A stretch of DNA of 15,710 bases from DASPLH01 sp035627675 (lineage in GTDB: Bacteria; Acidobacteriota; Terriglobia; Terriglobales; Acidobacteriaceae): the NCBI GenBank assembly GCA_035627675.1, contig DASPLH010000045.1:1-15710 (forward strand), written 5' to 3'. This document shows, piece by piece, positions 7,926-14,848 of the stretch (the stretch's first letter is position 1; the number at the start of each line of letters is the position of its first letter). Below the pieces are notes generated by a model. The model did not search any database and was not told the DNA's origin. It saw only the letters and a program-made list of their open reading frames with translations. A program made the translations under genes and the position numbers.

Positions 7926-8112
7926 GCCCGGCGCCTCCTTGAGGTGACCGCGATGGGGTGAGGAAGCGGACTTGCTCGACGTCTGATCTTCCACGCGATA
8001 CCCGCGAGAGAGGATTGCACATGCACTCCGAGTATGCAAGGAGCGCATCACGCGATGACGGCGTCGAGCAGGTGCGTGCTTCTTCGCGGGTCCATCAAGC
8101 TGCTGGAGCGAC

Positions 8113-8136
8113 GCAAGACGTTACGGAACGTTTTGC
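8113..8136. repeat. Interrupted inverted repeat in divergent region
   Basis: Arms GCAA-g-ACGTT (8113-8122) and AACGT-t-TTGC (8127-8136) flank ACGG. As RNA this would form a 10-pair stem with one G-U pair and a 4-base loop; as DNA it could be an operator. The inner GACGTTACG recurs at 8172-8180. Confidence 0.45.
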
Positions 8137-8212
8137 CCGCCTGCCGAGCAGTGACATGTGTGAATGGATGCGACGTTACGAAAGATGTGTGCGCACTAGA
8201 ACCGTCGGACAG

Positions 8213-8226
8213 CGTGCACGTGCACG
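8213..8226. repeat. Perfect 14-bp palindrome
   Basis: CGTGCACGTGCACG equals its own reverse complement. It lies about 30 bases upstream of the -35 element at 8256, a position suited to an activator or repressor. No specific regulator is recognised. Confidence 0.45.
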
Positions 8227-8255
8227 AAGGTATCGATGTAGTCAGCGGAGCAGGG

Positions 8256-8284
8256 TTGCCGGATGATAATCGCTCCAATAAAAT
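8256..8284 (+). promoter_or_regulatory. Sigma-70-like promoter for the lipoprotein gene
   Basis: TTGCCG (8256-8261) and TAAAAT (8279-8284) are separated by 17 bases, close to TTGACA-N17-TATAAT. Transcription would begin near 8291 and leave a leader of about 130 bases before ATG 8425, containing the dyad at 8357-8372. The call is by eye only. Confidence 0.5.
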
Positions 8285-8356
8285 CGAACGCAATCTTTCG
8301 AAGTCAGGCCCCTTTTTCTAGCCGGTAGCTCTAAAGCGAATCAGGATGTTTCTGCA

Positions 8357-8372
8357 GGGACACAGGTGTCCC
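8357..8372 (+). repeat. Inverted repeat in the lipoprotein gene leader
   Basis: GGGACAC-AG-GTGTCCC has perfect 7-bp arms with a 2-base spacer, lying about 50 bases before the start codon and downstream of the predicted promoter. The 2-base loop is too tight for a full RNA hairpin, so an operator is more likely than a terminator or attenuator. Confidence 0.45.
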
Positions 8373-8424
8373 CGGGAGTGATGTGCTCATGACTGAAATG
8401 TGTCGCAAGTTGAGAGGTGGCGTG

Positions 8425-10176
8425 ATGAAGGGGATGACGTTCACCGTTGCATTGCTTGCCCTCGTCAGCTGTGGCGGGCAGCAGGAGAACCCCGGGGCAT
8501 GCGTCCTAAGCGCCGCTACAACCTCAGTCAGTGCAGCCGCCGCCGAGTGGCAGCCACCATTGGGTGTGCCCGATCCAGGCTGGGGGATTACAGACGCCTC
8601 ACCAGATCCCACCACCAAGTGCGCCAGCTGGCCGTCGGCCGTTTCCGAGGGATGCTTCTACATTGACCCGCAGTCTCCCCTGGCGGACGACGCAGAAAAT
8701 CCGAATGGGTATCCGGGCAAGCCTCGGCTGACGATACCGGTGAGCGGTTTGGGATGCGGTTCGTATGTTGAGATCCACGGGACGCTTTCGCAATCGATGG
8801 CGAACTCCGGGCGCGTCGATCTGACCTGCACGGCGGGTAACGAGATATGGTTCCGCGGGCAGGACAACGAGGCCAACCGTCCGACACTGACATCGACCTG
8901 GGAGATCTCAGGCGCCTACCTGCGCTTCGAGAACCTGCGCTGGAAGGGCGATGGCATCCGGGTGATCATCAACGGGAGCTACGATGCCGACCGCATCGGC
9001 TTCCGCAATATCGAGATCGACGGCAATGCGGCCGAAACCAGCAATGACGGGTTCGCCGTCGGCGTGTATTCGGGGATCAGCGCCACCCACAGCAACATCG
9101 TGGTGTACAAGGCTTTCATTCACCACACCGGCAACGCGAACTCCACCGCCAGCGATCCCGACGCGCACTGCTTCAGCGTGCACCGGAACTCGAACAACGT
9201 GTGGCTGCTCGACAGCGAGCTGGCCTTCTGTGGCGGCGACGGAGTGCAGATCGAGGCTGGGCACGCGCTCGGCAGCGGGGCCACCCATCACATTTATGTG
9301 GGCCGCAACCGGTCGCACGACCACTTCCAGACCGGCTTCTGGGTCAAGCACGCCAGTGACGTGATCGTCTCCCAGAACGAGGTCTACAACATCGATGCCA
9401 GTTCCAGCCAGCCGGGCGGCTGCCTGGGCTATCAGTACGGACCGACCAACCTGTGGTTCCTGTTCAACCGCCTGCACAACTGCAACATGGGCGTGTTTGC
9501 CGGCAGCGGCGACGGGGACGCGCTGGGCAACGTGTACGTGGTCGGCAACCTGATGTACGACATCGATGACCCGGAGGATCCGAGCCACACGACGGTGTAC
9601 GACCGCAACTCCGCCAACCGCTACTACTTCAACAACACGATGTGCGGCGACAATGGCGGGTTCAGCAGCTCCAGCGGCGGCAGCGGCAAGTTCGAGATCC
9701 GCAACAACATCGTGGCTTGCCGCACGGAGAACAGCGAGTACGAGATCGTGCTCTCCAACAGCTCGGTGGCCGATTCGTCGCTGGCCAACTACAACCTGCT
9801 TTCGGCGGCGGCCGGCATGCGGGCAAACTGGGGTGGCGCAAGCTATGGCAGCGTCCCGTTCGCCGGCCAGTGCGCAAACTGCCTGACCTCGGACCCGCTG
9901 TTCACCAACCGCACGGCGAAGGACTTTACCCTGCAGGCAGGCTCTCCGGCCAGAGACGCGGGCGTGGATCCATCCACCGTCGCCAATAACCCCTACAGCA
10001 TCTTCCAATCCCGCTACGGACGCAGCATCGCCTACGACCTGACCGGCACCGCGCGTCCTCAGAACAGCCGTTGGGACATCGGGGCGTTTGAGATGGTGGG
10101 GGGCGGGACAACTCCTCCGCCACCGCCGCCTCCTCCGCCACCGCCACCACCTCCGCCTCCTCCGCCTGCGTGTTGA
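8425..10176 (+). CDS. Parallel beta-helix lipoprotein with polyproline C-terminus
   Basis: A 583-residue protein. The N-terminus MKGMTFTVALLALVSC is a short lipoprotein signal with lipobox LVSC (Cys16); Gly at +2 gives no inner-membrane retention Asp, so outer-membrane placement is inferred. ATG 8425 has AGAGG seven bases upstream; the frame is open to 8383. The body has many Asn/Asp-rich strand repeats (LRFENLRWKG, GFRNIEIDGN, VWLLDSELAFCGGDGVQIE, HIYVGRNRSHDHFQTGFWV, IVSQNEVYNI, YYFNNTMCGDNGG), the pattern of a right-handed parallel beta-helix as in pectate lyases and alginate epimerases. FTLQAGSPARDAG (from about 501) and DIGAFE (551-556) resemble the closing motifs of choice-of-anchor Q beta-helix proteins. 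After GGGTT come 18 prolines (564-581) and then Ala-Cys-stop, with no PEP-CTERM or other domain. Several Cys residues suggest disulfides outside the cytoplasm. It may bind, cut or epimerise the polysaccharide made here; enzyme activity is not shown. Confidence 0.8.
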   Translation: MKGMTFTVALLALVSCGGQQENPGACVLSAATTSVSAAAAEWQPPLGVPDPGWGITDASPDPTTKCASWPSAVSEGCFYIDPQSPLADDAENPNGYPGKPRLTIPVSGLGCGSYVEIHGTLSQSMANSGRVDLTCTAGNEIWFRGQDNEANRPTLTSTWEISGAYLRFENLRWKGDGIRVIINGSYDADRIGFRNIEIDGNAAETSNDGFAVGVYSGISATHSNIVVYKAFIHHTGNANSTASDPDAHCFSVHRNSNNVWLLDSELAFCGGDGVQIEAGHALGSGATHHIYVGRNRSHDHFQTGFWVKHASDVIVSQNEVYNIDASSSQPGGCLGYQYGPTNLWFLFNRLHNCNMGVFAGSGDGDALGNVYVVGNLMYDIDDPEDPSHTTVYDRNSANRYYFNNTMCGDNGGFSSSSGGSGKFEIRNNIVACRTENSEYEIVLSNSSVADSSLANYNLLSAAAGMRANWGGASYGSVPFAGQCANCLTSDPLFTNRTAKDFTLQAGSPARDAGVDPSTVANNPYSIFQSRYGRSIAYDLTGTARPQNSRWDIGAFEMVGGGTTPPPPPPPPPPPPPPPPPPAC

Positions 10177-10188
10177 GGAGGCACTGCC

Positions 10189-10236
10189 ATGGTATGGTCG
10201 ATGTTTGTGAATCCGGCGTATCGCCGTTGCATCTGA
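10189..10236 (+). CDS. Possible 15-residue micro-ORF after the lipoprotein gene
   Basis: ATG at 10189 follows a strong GAGGAGG (10175-10181) with a seven-base spacing, and the ribosome site overlaps the TGA of the lipoprotein gene. It encodes MVWSMFVNPAYRRCI and then TGA, and sits 38 bases before the methyltransferase start. It could be a translated leader for the methyltransferase or simply a chance strong Shine-Dalgarno. The methyltransferase itself has no clear ribosome site. No homologue is recognised. Confidence 0.25.
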   Translation: MVWSMFVNPAYRRCI

Positions 10237-10274
10237 AGAGAGCGGGCTGCATATCAGATAATTGATAAAAGCGG

Positions 10275-11090
10275 ATGGATCGTACACCTGCGCAGATTCG
10301 TGAGCACTACCTGGTCGAGAAAGAGCTAGCGTCTCGACTTCGCAACAGCACTCGGCAAGAGCGCCCCGCGCTTTACTCCGCAATGTACGAGGAACTGTTC
10401 CGGCGCGTGCCGCATCACCCGCGTATTGTCCACAAGATCCATCCGGACCAGCGACGGAAGGCCATTGGCTGGCAGATGTCGCTGGTTCGGTCTTACCTGC
10501 ACAAGAACGCAACCTTCGTGGAGTTGGGCCCGGGAGATTGTGCTTTTTCGTTCCATGTCAGCCCTGAAGTGGCCAGGGTCTATGGCGTGGACGTATCGGG
10601 CGACCTCATCAAGGCCGACGAGAAGCCTTCGAATTTCCAGTTGGTTCTTTCGGATGGCTGCGAGGTCCCGCTGCCGGATCAAACGGCCGACGTCGTGTTC
10701 AGCCAGGAGTTGATCGAGCATATCCATCCGGACGATCTGCCCGAACATCTGGCTCACGTCTATCGGATACTGAAGCCCGGCGGCACCTTCATCTGTATCG
10801 CCTGTAACCGCCTGAGTGGTCCTCACGACATCTCCTCTTATTTCGACAGCGAGGCGACCGGTTTCCATCTGAAGGAATACCGGATGCGCGATCTGGTCGA
10901 GCTCTGCCGGCAACAGGGATTCCGGCGGATGAAGACCTATGTCGGCGCCCGCGGCCGGTATATCAGGGTCCCCCTCGCGCTTTTCCTCGGCGTGGAGGCG
11001 CTTTTGGAGGCCCTGCCATTCGGGCGGAGGATCGCCCGGACAAAGCTCGGTAACGCTCTGCTGAACCTGCGCCTGTTTGCATATCGGTAA
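10275..11090 (+). CDS. Class I SAM-dependent methyltransferase
   Basis: A 271-residue methyltransferase of the Methyltransf_11/UbiE-like class, expected to transfer a methyl group from S-adenosylmethionine. Motif I is VELGPGDC (82-89), the acidic strand end is VYGVDVS (102-108), and the post-motif DVVFSQELIEHIHPDDL (139-155) and LKPGG (166-170) follow in the normal order. A helical N-terminus of about 75 residues (MDRTPAQIREHYLVEKELASR) and a basic, hydrophobic C-terminus (VPLALFLGVEALLEALPFG) flank the core. The C-terminal part may contact a membrane or substrate. ATG 10275 has no good Shine-Dalgarno. It stands 98 bases after the lipoprotein gene and 197 before the ligase, between operons 1 and 2. 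The place suggests methylation of a sugar or lipid intermediate, but its motifs do not reveal the acceptor. Confidence 0.82.
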   Translation: MDRTPAQIREHYLVEKELASRLRNSTRQERPALYSAMYEELFRRVPHHPRIVHKIHPDQRRKAIGWQMSLVRSYLHKNATFVELGPGDCAFSFHVSPEVARVYGVDVSGDLIKADEKPSNFQLVLSDGCEVPLPDQTADVVFSQELIEHIHPDDLPEHLAHVYRILKPGGTFICIACNRLSGPHDISSYFDSEATGFHLKEYRMRDLVELCRQQGFRRMKTYVGARGRYIRVPLALFLGVEALLEALPFGRRIARTKLGNALLNLRLFAYR

Positions 11091-11130
11091 CGAGTCTTCA
11101 CGATTTCCGTCGCGAGGGTGGTAACCATTT

Positions 11131-11160
11131 GGGAGATGTGAAAACTTTTTCCCCTCTCCC
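11131..11160 (+). promoter_or_regulatory. Dyad / upstream activator site candidate for operon 2
   Basis: A 30-bp imperfect palindrome (14-base arms with two mismatches, 2-base centre): GGGAGA (11131-11136) pairs with TCTCCC (11155-11160), and AAAA with TTTT inside. Its core GTGAAAACTTTTTCCC (11138-11153) matches 13 of 16 positions of the site at 390-405 and lies at almost the same distance from a -24/-12 box (98 against 101 bases). A half-site, TTTTCCA, is at 11171-11177. It could alternatively be a terminator for the methyltransferase gene, although no T-run follows directly. Confidence 0.5.
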
Positions 11161-11234
11161 GGGACGGTTCTTTTCCATCCACCCTTGTTTCGGCCCGTAA
11201 ATCCCAGTAAATGAGTCACTCCCGCCGGGGTGAA

Positions 11235-11250
11235 TGGCAGCTTATGTGCA
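11235..11250 (+). promoter_or_regulatory. Sigma-54 (-24/-12) promoter candidate for operon 2
   Basis: TGGCAGCTTATGTGCA matches TGGCAC-N5-TTGCA at all but one base in each element, with GG (11236-11237) and GC (11248-11249) exactly 10 bases apart. Transcription would start near 11261, leaving a 27-base leader that carries the GGGAGGG ribosome site at 11278-11284. Confidence 0.6.
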
Positions 11251-11287
11251 TCAACGTGAGTTGCCGTAAGACCCCCTGGGAGGGCTC

Positions 11288-12802
11288 GTGTTACTCGAGC
11301 AACTGTTTGAAATCTCAGCCGACCGCACGCCCGCCAAGGTGGCTCTCGTCACAGACCGCGGAAGGTGGTCCTACGGTCAGCTGGAACTCGCTGCCAACCG
11401 GTTCGCCAACCATCTTCGGGATAACGGGATTCGGCGTCATGCCCGTGTCGTTATCAAACTGGAGAATGGCTTCGAGTCGGCCGCCGCTATCCTCGGCACA
11501 TTGAAGGCAGGGGCAGTTTTTGTTCCCGTCAACGCCACGATCAAGGCTGAGAAGCTTGCGTACGTTCTGGACGACTGTTCGGCCGACTTCCTAGTCTCTG
11601 ACGCGGAGGCGCGCTCCCTGGACGAGCCGGCTCTCATTGCCCGCAACGAGGACGGGGAGAGCAGTACGAGCTGGCCCCTGTCGCAGGTATTCGGCGCCGG
11701 GGACGGCAGTCGTCCTCCGAAGCAGGCGATCGACGTTGACCTCGCCTCGTTGATCTACACATCCGGGTCCACTGGCGTGCCGAAGGGCGTGATGCTTACG
11801 CACTTGAGCATGCTCACGGCCCTGCGGTCGATTACCTCGTACCTCGGCATGAACGAGAACGATGTCGTGCTCAACGCACTGCCATTCTCGTTCGACTACG
11901 GCCTTTATCAGTTCCTGATGACCACGGCCCTGGGCGGAACGCTGGTCCTGCACAATTCGCTGCACTACCCGGTCCGGCTGCTGGAGCTGGCGCAGAAAGA
12001 AGGCGTAACCGGCTTGCCGATTACCCCAACCATGGCGGCGCTGCTTCTGCAAATCGACCTTTCGCGATATCGTCTTCCGCGGCTGCGGTACATCACAAGC
12101 ACGGCGGCGGCGATGCCTGTTGAATACATCCGCAAGCTTCGCGAGGTGTACGAGCACGCAGCGTTGTTCTCGATGTATGGGCTGACGGAATGCAAACGCG
12201 CGTGCTACCTGCCTCCCGATCAGATCGACAAGCGACCCGGCTCGGTCGGCAAAGCCATACCGAACACGGAGGTTTACATCGTCTCCGAAGACGGGGACCG
12301 GATCACCAAGCCCGGAGTTGTCGGCGAGCTTGTCATCCGTGGCGCGCACGTGATGTCCGGGTACTGGAATGCTCCCGAGGAGACGGCACAAGTGCTTCGC
12401 CCGGGGCCTCTGCCGGGTGAGCGCGTGTTGCATACCGGCGACCTGTTCCGTTGCGACGAGGAGGGGTATCTCTACTGGGTGGGACGGCGGGACGACATCA
12501 TCAAGAGCCGCGGCGAGAAGGTGAGTCCGCGCGAAGTTGAAGAAGTGATCGCGGCGATGCCAGGCGTTGCCGCCGTGGTGGTGGTAGGCGAGCCTGACCC
12601 TGTGCTCGGCAGTGCCATCAAGGCCTGCGTGGTCCCAGCCGAAGGGGCCGATCTGACGCCGACTGCCGTCATGCGCTACTGCGCGAGCAGGCTCGAAGAT
12701 TTCATGATTCCAAAGATAGTTCAAATCACGACTGAGATGCCCATCCTCGGCAATGGCAAGGTGGATCGCAGGCAACTCTGCTCTCTGGGAGACTCCAAGT
12801 GA
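11288..12802 (+). CDS. AMP-forming acyl-CoA/acyl-ACP ligase (exosortase A-associated type)
   Basis: A 504-residue ANL-superfamily adenylating enzyme that activates a carboxylic acid as acyl-AMP and passes it to a thiol (CoA or a phosphopantetheine arm). Core motifs are complete: A3 LIYTSGSTGVPKG (155-167), A5 YGLTE (297-301), TGD (383-385), the hinge region GRRDDIIKSRGEKVSPREVEE (399-419), and the C-terminal NGKVDR (489-494) with catalytic Lys491. LPFSFDYGLYQ (198-208) recalls the acyl-CoA ligases annotated with exosortase A systems. The GTG start at 11288 has GGGAGGG three bases upstream, a tight spacing; no better start exists without losing conserved sequence. It is first in operon 2, and its stop overlaps the next start (GTGA). 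Its natural thiol partner in the window is the carrier protein at 2492. Which acid it activates cannot be read from sequence. Confidence 0.88.
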   Translation: MLLEQLFEISADRTPAKVALVTDRGRWSYGQLELAANRFANHLRDNGIRRHARVVIKLENGFESAAAILGTLKAGAVFVPVNATIKAEKLAYVLDDCSADFLVSDAEARSLDEPALIARNEDGESSTSWPLSQVFGAGDGSRPPKQAIDVDLASLIYTSGSTGVPKGVMLTHLSMLTALRSITSYLGMNENDVVLNALPFSFDYGLYQFLMTTALGGTLVLHNSLHYPVRLLELAQKEGVTGLPITPTMAALLLQIDLSRYRLPRLRYITSTAAAMPVEYIRKLREVYEHAALFSMYGLTECKRACYLPPDQIDKRPGSVGKAIPNTEVYIVSEDGDRITKPGVVGELVIRGAHVMSGYWNAPEETAQVLRPGPLPGERVLHTGDLFRCDEEGYLYWVGRRDDIIKSRGEKVSPREVEEVIAAMPGVAAVVVVGEPDPVLGSAIKACVVPAEGADLTPTAVMRYCASRLEDFMIPKIVQITTEMPILGNGKVDRRQLCSLGDSK

Positions 12803-13809
12803 CGGCAACAGCACTACAGACACATAGCCTTCTTCGGCTCGACGCGGCAGCCGAGGTCCAGCGAATTACGACAGCAGTCCGAGAGCAGGTTCTGAACCAG
12901 TCCCGGCGGCGAGGAGTTGTTGTCGGGCTCTCGGGCGGAATCGACAGCACGGTCACAGCCGCCTTGTGCGTCAAGGCGCTCGGGCCGGCGCGGGTGTTCG
13001 GAATCTTCATGCCCGAGGCGGACTCATCCGACGAGAGTTTGCGGCTGGGCCGCCTGCTGGCCGAGTCTCTTGGCATCAGGACAGCGCTCGAAGACATTAG
13101 ACCCGTTCTCGAGGGCGCCGGATGCTATCGGCGCCGGGACGAGGCCATTCGCGCGGTCGTTCCCGAGTATGGCGACGGGTGGAAGTGCAAGCTTGTCCTT
13201 GCGGACGTTGCCAGCGGAGCCAAGTACGCCATCTCGTCGCTTGTCGTGCAATCGCCCTCCGGCGACACGCGGCGCGTTCGACTCACGGCAGACTCCTATC
13301 TTCAGATCGTCGCGGCAACGAACTTCAAACAGCGCACACGCAAGATGCTTGAGTACTATCACGCCGACCGGCTGAACTTCGTGGTCGCCGGAACGCCGAA
13401 CCGCCTGGAGTACGACCAGGGATTCTTCGTCAAGAACGGCGATGGCGCGGCGGACATCAAGCCGATCGCGCACCTGTACAAGACGCAGGTGTACCAGCTG
13501 GGCGAGTACCTCGGCGTTCCCGGCGAGATCCTCAGCCGACCCTCTACGACCGATACGTTCTCGCTGCCGCAATCGCAGGAGGAGTTCTACTTCGCCGTCT
13601 CTCTCGACAAGATGGATCTCTGCCTCTACGGCAAGAATCACGGCATGGCAGCCGCGGAACTGGCGGCAATCGCCGGAATGGAAGCGCGGCAGGTGCAGGC
13701 CGTGTACGACTCGATCGATGCGAAGCGGCGTGCGACACAGTATTTGCAAAACGCTCCGCTGCTCGTCGATGCGGTGGCCGAGATTCGCCACTATCCCGGA
13801 GGGAACTGA
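12799..13809 (+). CDS. NadE-like PP-loop amidating enzyme (NAD synthase family)
   Basis: A 336-residue protein of the ammonia-dependent NAD synthase family. These enzymes adenylate a carboxylate with ATP and convert it to an amide. The PP-loop is SGGIDST (45-51). The C-terminal signature reads TNFKQRTRKMLEYYHADRLN (174-193), GTPNRLEYDQGFF (198-210) and KNGDGAADIKPIAHLYKTQVYQL (212-234), close to NadE. It is longer than NadE (about 275 residues) because of an insert of roughly 60 residues (about 105-165, GCYRRRDEAIRAVVPEYGDGWKCK...). GTPNRLE also replaces the usual GTxxxSE. There is no glutaminase domain, so ammonia must be free or supplied by a partner. GTG 12799 overlaps the ligase stop by four bases, with GGGAG seven bases upstream. 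Sitting between an acyl ligase and a transferase, it probably amidates a pathway intermediate rather than making NAD. That is inference; a true NAD synthase is not excluded. Confidence 0.8.
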   Translation: MTATALQTHSLLRLDAAAEVQRITTAVREQVLNQSRRRGVVVGLSGGIDSTVTAALCVKALGPARVFGIFMPEADSSDESLRLGRLLAESLGIRTALEDIRPVLEGAGCYRRRDEAIRAVVPEYGDGWKCKLVLADVASGAKYAISSLVVQSPSGDTRRVRLTADSYLQIVAATNFKQRTRKMLEYYHADRLNFVVAGTPNRLEYDQGFFVKNGDGAADIKPIAHLYKTQVYQLGEYLGVPGEILSRPSTTDTFSLPQSQEEFYFAVSLDKMDLCLYGKNHGMAAAELAAIAGMEARQVQAVYDSIDAKRRATQYLQNAPLLVDAVAEIRHYPGGN

Positions 13810-13813
13810 AATC

Positions 13814-14848
13814 TTGGCGTACGCACTCCAATCCGCGAACTTCAGCGCCGACCGGCAGGAGATGCTGTGGGTGTGGAGCCGCGCATTGACGCACGCCTCG
13901 GCCGAACGGTTTAGCTGGATCTACGAACGCAATCCGGCCGGCCCGGTGTCGTCGTGGGTGGTGCGGGATTCGTCGCGCCAGGTGGCGGGAGCCGCCAGCG
14001 TGTTTCCTCGTGAGTTGCAGATGGGAAACACGAGGGTAAGGGCCGGAATAGCCGGCGACCTCGCCGTTCGCAGGGATCACCGCGTCCTTGGCCCGGCGGT
14101 CATGCTTCAGCGCGCGACACTGGATGCGTGCGATAGCGGACGCTTCGACATCGTGTATGGGTTCCCGAACGCGAACGCCGAGGCCGTGGAGCGGCGCGCC
14201 GGATACAGAGTCCTCGGCCCGGTGAGTCGAATGCGCAGGCATCTGCGCTGCAAGGCCGCACTGTCGCGACGCATGGCCGCGCCTCTGGCGGCGATGATCG
14301 GCCCGTGCCTAGATCTGACGGCACGCACGCTGGGTGGCGAGGACCGTGTCGGCCGCAAGTATTCGTTCCGGCTGGAGGCGAAGTTTGACGAGCGGGTGGA
14401 CAGGCTCTGGACGAGGCTTTGCGGAACCCTGCCGATAACGGGGGTGCGCGGCGCCGAATATCTCAACTGGCGGTTTGTCTCTTGCCCGCACAAGCCATAT
14501 CGAGTGATGGCGATGTACGGCGAGCGTGGCGATGAGCTGCTCGGGTATGCCGTCTACTACGTCAGGGAACGCGAATCGGTGCTCTGCGACCTGCTCGCTG
14601 TGAACTTCGGACGCGAACTGGACGCGCTGATTGCGGGCTTTCTCCGCCACCAGCACGAGTTGCCGGTGGACTCGGTGTGCTGCCGGTACTTTGGGACCAG
14701 GCGGCTGACGAAGGCCTTGCGCCGGTTCGGCTTCCGCGAGCGTCGGGAGGGAAGCGTTCTGTTTCACATTCCCTCGGCATCGCCTCTCGCGCAGGCCGAC
14801 CTTGCGCAGGAGAACTGGTACCTCCTCGATGGAGACGCAGACCTATGA
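13814..14848 (+). CDS. GNAT-fold acyltransferase-like protein
   Basis: A protein of about 344 residues with the pattern of large GNAT-type transferases: FSWIYERNPAGPVSSWVVRDSSRQVAGAASVFPREL near the N-terminus, then AGIAGDLAVRRDHRVLGPAVMLQRA (motif A-like region for acyl-CoA), then DIVYGFPNANAEAVERRAGYRVLGP (motif B-like). A second, weaker half contains GAEYLNWRFVSCPHKPYRVM and a closing GTRRLTKALRRFGFRER, suggesting a duplicated GNAT or FemAB-like architecture. Proteins of this kind transfer acyl or aminoacyl groups. The start chosen is TTG 13814, with GGAGGG ten bases upstream and four bases after the NadE-like stop; the open frame reaches back to 13442 inside that gene but cannot all be coding. 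The stop overlaps the reductase start. It may move the ligase/carrier-bound group onto an amino sugar; the substrate is unknown. Confidence 0.72.
   Translation: MAYALQSANFSADRQEMLWVWSRALTHASAERFSWIYERNPAGPVSSWVVRDSSRQVAGAASVFPRELQMGNTRVRAGIAGDLAVRRDHRVLGPAVMLQRATLDACDSGRFDIVYGFPNANAEAVERRAGYRVLGPVSRMRRHLRCKAALSRRMAAPLAAMIGPCLDLTARTLGGEDRVGRKYSFRLEAKFDERVDRLWTRLCGTLPITGVRGAEYLNWRFVSCPHKPYRVMAMYGERGDELLGYAVYYVRERESVLCDLLAVNFGRELDALIAGFLRHQHELPVDSVCCRYFGTRRLTKALRRFGFRERREGSVLFHIPSASPLAQADLAQENWYLLDGDADL

Larger units (their letters stand above)
7926..8424. other. Divergent intergenic region with dyads, no convincing gene
   Basis: About 500 bases separate the divergent acetyltransferase and lipoprotein genes. 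Open frames here (for example 8034-8321 +) give translations without recognisable domains or a good ribosome site. The stretch instead holds a cluster of dyads (8015-8039 loose, 8113-8136, 8213-8226, 8357-8372), a 9-base direct repeat GACGTTACG (8117-8125 and 8172-8180), and a sigma-70-like promoter at 8256-8284. It therefore reads as a control region. Confidence 0.6.

Noticed and set aside
8015..8039. A TTGCA ... TGCAA inverted repeat upstream of the acetyltransferase
   Set aside because: The arms are only five bases with a 15-base spacer, too weak to list as a separate element.
8248..8260. A possible -24/-12 box before the lipoprotein gene (GG ... TTGC)
   Set aside because: The GG and GC are nine bases apart rather than ten and no upstream palindrome of the shared type is present; the sigma-70 reading is better.
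8034..8321. A 95-codon + strand frame in the divergent region
   Set aside because: There is no recognisable domain and no clear ribosome site, and it overlaps the predicted promoter and dyads.
8908..10512. A 534-codon open frame on the - strand across the lipoprotein and methyltransferase genes
   Set aside because: It is Val/Ala/Arg-rich without recognisable motifs and crosses two well-supported + strand genes, so it is a coding shadow.
11131..11177. Intrinsic terminator of the methyltransferase gene
   Set aside because: The dyad stem has two mismatches and a 2-base centre, and no T-run follows directly. The likeness to 390-405 at equal promoter distance favours a regulator site, though a terminator role is not fully excluded.
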